Of a stretch of DNA of 9,264 nt, positions 5,614 to 9,264 are shown piece by piece. The position numbers and the translations under genes were made by a program. The notes beneath the pieces were generated by a model, which had not been told where the DNA came from, did no database searches, and saw nothing but the letters and a program-made list of their open reading frames with translations. Each line of letters starts with the position of its first letter. Positions within the stretch are counted from its first letter, which is position 1. The stretch spans positions 1 to 9,264 of the forward strand of contig USQA01000039.1 of assembly GCA_900556695.1 (NCBI GenBank), in the 5' to 3' direction. This DNA comes from an uncultured Clostridium sp. GTDB taxonomy: Bacteria > Bacillota > Clostridia > TANB77 > CAG-508.

Positions 5614-7347
5614 TTAATTACTATTTTTATCTTTTAGGATATTTTTTAACTCCTCATTTCTTTTGATTTTTTGAGTTGTTGTTTTTATAAGATCTTTATC
5701 TGTAAAAATCAAATTTTTAATATATTTATATGGTGGAAATGTTTTATTTATTTCTTTTATTTGTTCCCATACCATTTGTTCTAAGTCCTTTTCAGAACTA
5801 TTTGGATATTTTTCTTTTGCTACATCTTTATCATATACTATTTTTACAGAAAGTTTAACATCATTTTTATTACTTTCATTTGGCATTCCAAATACCATGC
5901 ATTCTTTTACTATATCAAGCCTATTAATTAAAACTTCCAATTCTTCTGGGAATACTTTTTTGCCATTTTTCAATACTATCATATCTTTTTTTCTACCTGT
6001 TATAAATAAATATCCATTTTTATCTTGATATCCTAAATCACCTGTGTAAAACCATCCATCTTTCAAAACCTGTTTTGTTGCTTCTTCATTTTCATAGTAA
6101 CCTAACATTACATTTGGACCTTTTACTTTTAATTCTCCTATTCCTTTTTCATCTTTGTTTTCAAATTCTATTTCTACATTTGGCATAGGAATTCCTATTG
6201 ATCCACATTTCTTTATTTGATAATTTTCCGCTGCTATAACAGGAGAAGTTTCTGTTAATCCATATCCTTGAACTAATTCGATACCCAACTCATTAAATCC
6301 TTTAGCTACTCTCTTATCTAAAGGAGCTCCACCTGATATAACAAATCTCATATGCCCGCCTAATTCATCTAATATTTGTTTAAATAGTTTTTTTCTCACA
6401 TCAATATGTAATTTCAGCAATAAATTACTAATCTTTTTAGCAAAATTCACTGTTGCTGTCTTCCCTTGTTTTTCTATTCCTTTTTCAACTTTTTTGTAAA
6501 TTGCTTCTACTAATAAAGGAACTCCTACAAATACTGATACTTTGTATTCTTTTAAATTTTGTGCTACATATCTTAATCCATCTGGAAATGCTGTTGCTAA
6601 TCCAAATGCTAACATAACTATCATTTCTGTTGAACCAAATATATGATGAAATGGTAAAAAAGCTAAATTTACATCTGTTTCATAAAATCTTTCTACCAAC
6701 TGCATAGCATATACATTTGAAGCTATGTTCTTTTGAGATAACATAACAGCTTTTGATTTTGATGTTGTTCCTGAAGTAAATAATAATATACTCATTTTAT
6801 CAGAATCAATTTCTGAACTTATATATTCATTACTTCCTTTTTCTATTAATTCATATCCTTCTTGTTTTAATTGTTGTATATCTATATATCCTTCAAGTTC
6901 ATTCATACATATATACTGATTTGCTTTAACATTTTTTCTACTTTGTATTTCTTTTATATTTTCTATATATTTTTCATCAAACACTACAACATCTGCTTTA
7001 CTTCTTAGAATACAACTTTCTAGTTCATCTACTTGCAATTCTTTATCTAAAGGTATCGAAACAATGCCTCCTAATAAATTTGTTAAATGTGTAAGTACCC
7101 ATTCATATTTATTTCTACCAACTATAGCAACTCTTTTATTTTCAAATCCCAAATCATAAAATTTAGTTCCTAATGCATTGATATCTTCTAATAGTTTTTT
7201 ATAACTTATATTTGTATATTCGGTTTTCTTTCCTTCTTTTGTTTTTAATATAAATGCAGTATTATTTTTATATTTTTCTGCTGAATTATAAATAATTTCT
7301 TTTATATTATCAAATTCAGTAGCCTCTAAATATTTCATTTCTTTCAT
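5614..7347 (-). CDS. AMP-binding long-chain fatty acid-CoA ligase family protein
   Basis: This 577-aa member of the ANL adenylate-forming superfamily is expected to activate a fatty acid with ATP and pass it to CoA (or another thiol). Motifs in order: the ATP P-loop TSGTTSKSKAVMLS (191-204), LPFHHIFG, GGAPL, the adenine-binding GYGLTETSP (361-369), YTGDLG (434-439), the hinge GRKKDMIVLKNGKKVFPEELE (from 451) and the C-terminal lysine motif KTTTQKIKR (K560). The P-loop differs from the usual TSGTTGxPKGV (Ser for Gly, Ser-Lys-Ala for Pro-Lys-Gly), and the last motif has Gln where Gly is usual before the catalytic Lys; both key lysines remain. A TTG at 7353 would add two residues, but SD AAGGAG (7360-7355) lies 7 nt from the ATG at 7347, so the ATG is chosen. 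No transmembrane segment is seen. It is a single-gene unit with an operator-like promoter. The substrate is unknown. Confidence 0.88.
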   Translation of the reverse strand: MKEMKYLEATEFDNIKEIIYNSAEKYKNNTAFILKTKEGKKTEYTNISYKKLLEDINALGTKFYDLGFENKRVAIVGRNKYEWVLTHLTNLLGGIVSIPLDKELQVDELESCILRSKADVVVFDEKYIENIKEIQSRKNVKANQYICMNELEGYIDIQQLKQEGYELIEKGSNEYISSEIDSDKMSILLFTSGTTSKSKAVMLSQKNIASNVYAMQLVERFYETDVNLAFLPFHHIFGSTEMIVMLAFGLATAFPDGLRYVAQNLKEYKVSVFVGVPLLVEAIYKKVEKGIEKQGKTATVNFAKKISNLLLKLHIDVRKKLFKQILDELGGHMRFVISGGAPLDKRVAKGFNELGIELVQGYGLTETSPVIAAENYQIKKCGSIGIPMPNVEIEFENKDEKGIGELKVKGPNVMLGYYENEEATKQVLKDGWFYTGDLGYQDKNGYLFITGRKKDMIVLKNGKKVFPEELEVLINRLDIVKECMVFGMPNESNKNDVKLSVKIVYDKDVAKEKYPNSSEKDLEQMVWEQIKEINKTFPPYKYIKNLIFTDKDLIKTTTQKIKRNEELKNILKDKNSN

Positions 7348-7377
7348 TTTCAAACTCCTTATTTTTTATAAATTGAG

Positions 7378-7405
7378 ATTATCATACGGCCATGTATGAT
7401 GTCAA
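7378..7405 (-). promoter_or_regulatory. Promoter of the acyl-CoA ligase gene
   Basis: On the minus strand there is TTGACA (7405-7400), a 16-bp spacer and GATAAT (7383-7378). The predicted transcript start is near 7371, 24 nt before the ATG. The spacer is filled by the palindrome listed separately. Confidence 0.7.
7381..7400. promoter_or_regulatory. Operator-like 20-bp palindrome inside the ligase promoter
   Basis: ATCATAC (7381-7387) and GTATGAT (7394-7400) are perfect 7-bp inverted arms around a 6-bp GGCCAT centre. The site lies between the -35 and -10 and touches both, the position where a dimeric repressor blocks RNA polymerase. The size suits a TetR- or MarR-type dimer. The regulator is not in this window, and the motif does not match the FapR or B. 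subtilis FadR sites I know. Confidence 0.6.
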
Positions 7406-7425
7406 GCTGATTGACTATAGCGTAT

Positions 7426-7474
7426 AAAAAAGAGCAATATTGGCACAATTATATAACCAACATTACTCTTTTTA
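7426..7474 (-). terminator. Terminator of the VanW-domain gene
   Basis: AAAAAGAG (7427-7434) pairs with CTCTTTTT (7466-7473). The stem continues inward with two mismatches to TTGG/CCAA, leaving a 13-nt AT-rich loop. On the minus strand it ends in TTTTTTATA. It starts just after the VanW stop codon (7479-7477). Confidence 0.8.
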
Positions 7475-7476
7475 AA

Positions 7477-8256
7477 TCATCTGTCTACGGCATCGTTTTT
7501 CACTTTAATTACTCTAGTTTTCTTTTTCATTTTGAAAACTTTTACAGTTACAGATCCTTTGTTTGTACTCACTTTTATATTAATTGGAAATTTAAAAGTG
7601 TTTTTAAACGATAGATCTTTTCCAGAATCATACGAAACTGTTGCTTCATGATCATTTGGACCTATGTAACTGGAAGGAAGTGAGTGTTTAAGAGCATGTG
7701 TTTCCAAGTTTGCATCTACAATAGCACTGTTTAACGTACTTGCTACTTGGCAAACTCCTCCACCATAGTCCTCAGCATGTCTACGATTTACAATAACAGG
7801 AGCTATTTTAAACCCTTTTTCTTTAGTTGTATTTCCTACAACTTTCAGCCACGAAAAAGCTTTTCCAGGCATTAATATATAACCTTTGTTTTCTTTTCCA
7901 TTAATAATATTTCCAGCGACCTTCATATTCGTATTCCGATTTGGTGAAGACCATCCTTTGGAAATCGTATGACTACTTAATAACTTTCCTTTTTCATATG
8001 TTATCTTTTTTTCATATTTATATGGATTAGGTGTATTAGTAGGACTACTTGTTGGCTGTTGGGTTTGTTTTGCTTTGTTATTTGTTTTTTGACTTGCTGC
8101 TTTGCTTGAATTTTGGGACTTTAATACATTTTCAACTTTGTTATTTGTTTTGCTTCCTAATAAGCACATAATAGCTCCCAAAACAATTATCAAAGTTAAT
8201 GTAATAATAGTCATTATCCGAACCTTTTTATTCTCCTTTTTTTCTCTTTCTTCCAT
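7477..8256 (-). CDS. Membrane-anchored VanW-domain protein
   Basis: This 259-aa protein has a short Lys/Glu-rich cytoplasmic start, one membrane segment (about 14-34, IMTIITLTLIIVLGAIMCLLGS), a low-complexity linker rich in Asn, Gln, Ser, Thr and Pro (about 36-80), and an extracellular VanW domain. Domain marks include NRNTNM, AGNIING, LMPGKAFSW, GGGVCQVASTLNSA (about 165-178), a following LETHALKHS and NDHEATVSY. VanW proteins are named from vanB-type vancomycin clusters, but such stand-alone copies are common in Clostridia and have no proven activity; a role in the cell wall is inferred from location. The ATG at 8256 follows SD AAGGAGGT (8272-8265) by 8 nt, so the 17 residues upstream in the open frame are excluded; that region holds the promoter. 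No van resistance genes are nearby. G+C is visibly higher than in the ligase gene in sampled stretches (22 versus 16 of 60 bases). Confidence 0.88.
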   Translation of the reverse strand: MEEREKKENKKVRIMTIITLTLIIVLGAIMCLLGSKTNNKVENVLKSQNSSKAASQKTNNKAKQTQQPTSSPTNTPNPYKYEKKITYEKGKLLSSHTISKGWSSPNRNTNMKVAGNIINGKENKGYILMPGKAFSWLKVVGNTTKEKGFKIAPVIVNRRHAEDYGGGVCQVASTLNSAIVDANLETHALKHSLPSSYIGPNDHEATVSYDSGKDLSFKNTFKFPINIKVSTNKGSVTVKVFKMKKKTRVIKVKNDAVDR

Positions 8257-8283
8257 AAAAAGATACCTCCTTGATGCGAAAAT

Positions 8284-8329
8284 AAAAAATAGTATAATAA
8301 TATACATAATATATATTATACTATTTTTT
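8284..8329. terminator. AT-only palindrome between ABC and VanW genes (terminator or operator)
   Basis: Positions 8284-8299 are a perfect 16-bp inverted match to 8314-8329, with core ATAGTATAAT / ATTATACTAT and a 14-nt loop. A run of T closes the stem on each strand, so it could end the minus-strand ABC transcript, but it has only one G-C pair. Its right arm also contains the VanW -10 box, which makes an operator role equally possible. Confidence 0.4.
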
Positions 8330-8343
8330 TACTTGTTTGTAAA
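8315..8343 (-). promoter_or_regulatory. Promoter of the VanW-domain gene
   Basis: On the minus strand there is TTTACA (8343-8338, 5 of 6), a 17-bp spacer and TATAAT (8320-8315). The start is expected near 8308, about 50 nt before the ATG. This separates VanW from the ABC gene upstream. Confidence 0.72.
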
Positions 8344-8370
8344 TATGGTTTTCATAATATTTACTTGTTT
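8328..8370. repeat. 11-bp direct repeat TTTACTTGTTT flanking the VanW -35 box
   Basis: Identical copies of TTTACTTGTTT lie at 8328-8338 and 8360-8370, 32 bp apart (about three helical turns). One copy overlaps the spacer and edge of the -35; the other lies just upstream. It could be a regulator site, or chance in AT-rich DNA. Confidence 0.35.
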
Positions 8371-8433
8371 AAAATATAAATAGCCAAGTTTAGATATGAT
8401 GCAAATAATACCCATAATAGATACGGTGTTGTT

Positions 8434-9264
8434 TTATTTTTCCACTTCATCATCACAATCTTCAAATTGAGAATTATATAGATTTGAATAAAATCCACCT
8501 TTTTCTAGTAATTCTTCATGTTTTCCTTGTTCTACAATATCTCCATGATCCATAACTAATATTAAATCAGCATTTTTTATTGTTGATAATCTATGTGCAA
8601 TTATAAAGCTTGTTCTACCTTTCATTAGATTATCCATTGCCTTTTGTATTTGTATTTCTGTTCTTGTATCTATTGAGCTTGTGGCTTCATCTAAAATTAA
8701 TATTTTAGGATCTGCTAGAATAACTCTAGCTATTGTAAGTAATTGTTTTTGTCCTGCTGATACATTGCTTGAATCTTCATTTAATACAGAATTATATCCA
8801 TTTGGTAATGTTTTTATAAAATGATGTACATGAGCTGCCTTAGCTGCTCTTATTACTTCGTCATCTGTTGCATCTTCTTTTCCATATTTAATATTTTCTT
8901 TTACTGTTCCACCAAACAACCATGTATCTTGTAATACCATTCCAAACATTTTTCTAAGTTCACCACGGTTAAATTCTTTAATATTATGCCCATCAATTAA
9001 TATTTCTCCTGAATTGACGTCATAAAATCTCATTAATAATTTTACCATTGTAGTCTTTCCAGCTCCTGTTGGACCTACAATTGCTATTTTTTGTCCTTCT
9101 TTTATGCTACTATTAAAATCATTTATAATTGTTCTGTTTTTATCATATCCAAAGTGTACATGTTTAAATTCAACATTTCCTTTTAATTTTGATGTTGTTT
9201 GGATGTTATTATCAAACTCTTTTTCTTCCTCTTCTTCTAAAAATTCAAATACTCTTTCTGATGC
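8434..9264 (-). CDS. ABC exporter, C-terminal nucleotide-binding half (partial)
   Basis: The frame is open from the right edge to the stop at 8434, giving the last 276 codons of a larger gene; an internal ATG at 9048 is not the start, because the Walker A motif lies upstream of it. This is the ATPase domain of a fused membrane/ATPase exporter of the MsbA/LmrA/MdlB type, which flips lipids, drugs or peptides. Visible motifs: the joining segment ASERVFEFLEEEEE, the aromatic A-loop FGYD, Walker A GPTGAGKTT, Q-loop VLQDTWLF, signature VSAGQKQLL, Walker B ILILDEATSSID and H-loop IIAHRLSTI. The signature has Ser-Ala-Gly-Gln in place of Ser-Gly-Gly-Gln, a variant seen in one half of some paired (heterodimeric) exporters. 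The membrane domain and any partner gene lie to the right. A direct terminator is not clear; the AT-rich palindrome at 8284-8329 may serve. Confidence 0.92.
   Translation of the reverse strand, partial: ASERVFEFLEEEEEKEFDNNIQTTSKLKGNVEFKHVHFGYDKNRTIINDFNSSIKEGQKIAIVGPTGAGKTTMVKLLMRFYDVNSGEILIDGHNIKEFNRGELRKMFGMVLQDTWLFGGTVKENIKYGKEDATDDEVIRAAKAAHVHHFIKTLPNGYNSVLNEDSSNVSAGQKQLLTIARVILADPKILILDEATSSIDTRTEIQIQKAMDNLMKGRTSFIIAHRLSTIKNADLILVMDHGDIVEQGKHEELLEKGGFYSNLYNSQFEDCDDEVEK

Noticed and set aside
7411..7614. 67-codon plus-strand frame
   Set aside because: Most of it is antisense to the VanW coding end and it crosses that gene's terminator; no SD and no family resemblance.
7477..8256. Vancomycin resistance cluster
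   Set aside because: Only a VanW domain is present; no ligase, dehydrogenase, dipeptidase or two-component genes are nearby.
8271..8298. Divergent plus-strand promoter (TTGATG, 16 bp, TATAAT)
   Set aside because: It overlaps the VanW SD and leads into antisense with no gene; the TATAAT is explained as the mirror arm of the palindrome.
8102..8383. 93-codon plus-strand frame, hydrophobic
   Set aside because: It is antisense to the VanW membrane segment and promoter; the hydrophobicity reflects AT-rich DNA.
9046..9048. ATG as start of a 204-aa ATPase
   Set aside because: Walker A and the A-loop are coded in the same frame upstream of it, so it is an internal Met of a gene that continues past the window edge.

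Overview
The window is AT-rich DNA (visibly about 25-30% G+C) with clear Shine-Dalgarno (SD) sites of AAGGAG/GAGGTG type and sigma-A-like TTGACA/TATAAT promoters. TGA is used as a stop and TGG as Trp. AddA, a VanW-domain protein, a clostridial-type ferritin-like protein and a clostridial-type AMP-binding ligase together suggest a low-GC Firmicute, most likely a member of the Clostridia. No rRNA, tRNA, insertion sequence or CRISPR array was seen.

Layout. (1) 1-1557, minus: the N-terminal 519 codons of AddA, the helicase/nuclease subunit A of the AddAB recombination complex, running off the left edge. (2) 1613-1943: a compact cassette that looks like a type I toxin-antitoxin locus. It has a 45-aa single-span membrane peptide, its own promoter, an SD-occluding leader hairpin, a 17-bp 5'-to-3' long-range complementarity, and an opposing promoter with perfect -35, -10 and spacing that would make an antisense RNA over the toxin mRNA 3' end. 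(3) 2077-4422, plus: a CtpE-like P-type cation ATPase. (4) 4459-4977, minus: a di-metal ferritin-like protein, convergent with the ATPase and sharing a bidirectional terminator with it. (5) 5207-5557, plus: a solitary DUF1064 phage-type protein with nuclease-like motifs, its own promoter and its own terminator. (6) 5614-7347, minus: a fatty-acyl-CoA/AMP ligase whose promoter spacer is filled by a 20-bp operator-like palindrome. (7) 7477-8256, minus: a membrane-anchored VanW-domain protein with its own promoter. (8) 8434-9264, minus: the C-terminal nucleotide-binding half of an ABC exporter, running off the right edge.

Most genes are single transcription units with their own promoter or terminator, so the window is a patchwork of housekeeping genes (recombination, ion transport, lipid activation, cell envelope) with two likely acquired pieces: the toxin-like cassette and the DUF1064 gene. 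Several starts were moved to internal ATG codons because the SD sequence only fits there (toxin, ferritin-like, ligase, VanW). AddA and the ABC gene have no stop or no start inside the window and are read through to its edges.

The most interesting part is 1613-1943. The RNA pairings that can be read there suggest a switch in which the mRNA tail and the SD region compete for the same leader segment, and an antisense RNA covers the tail.
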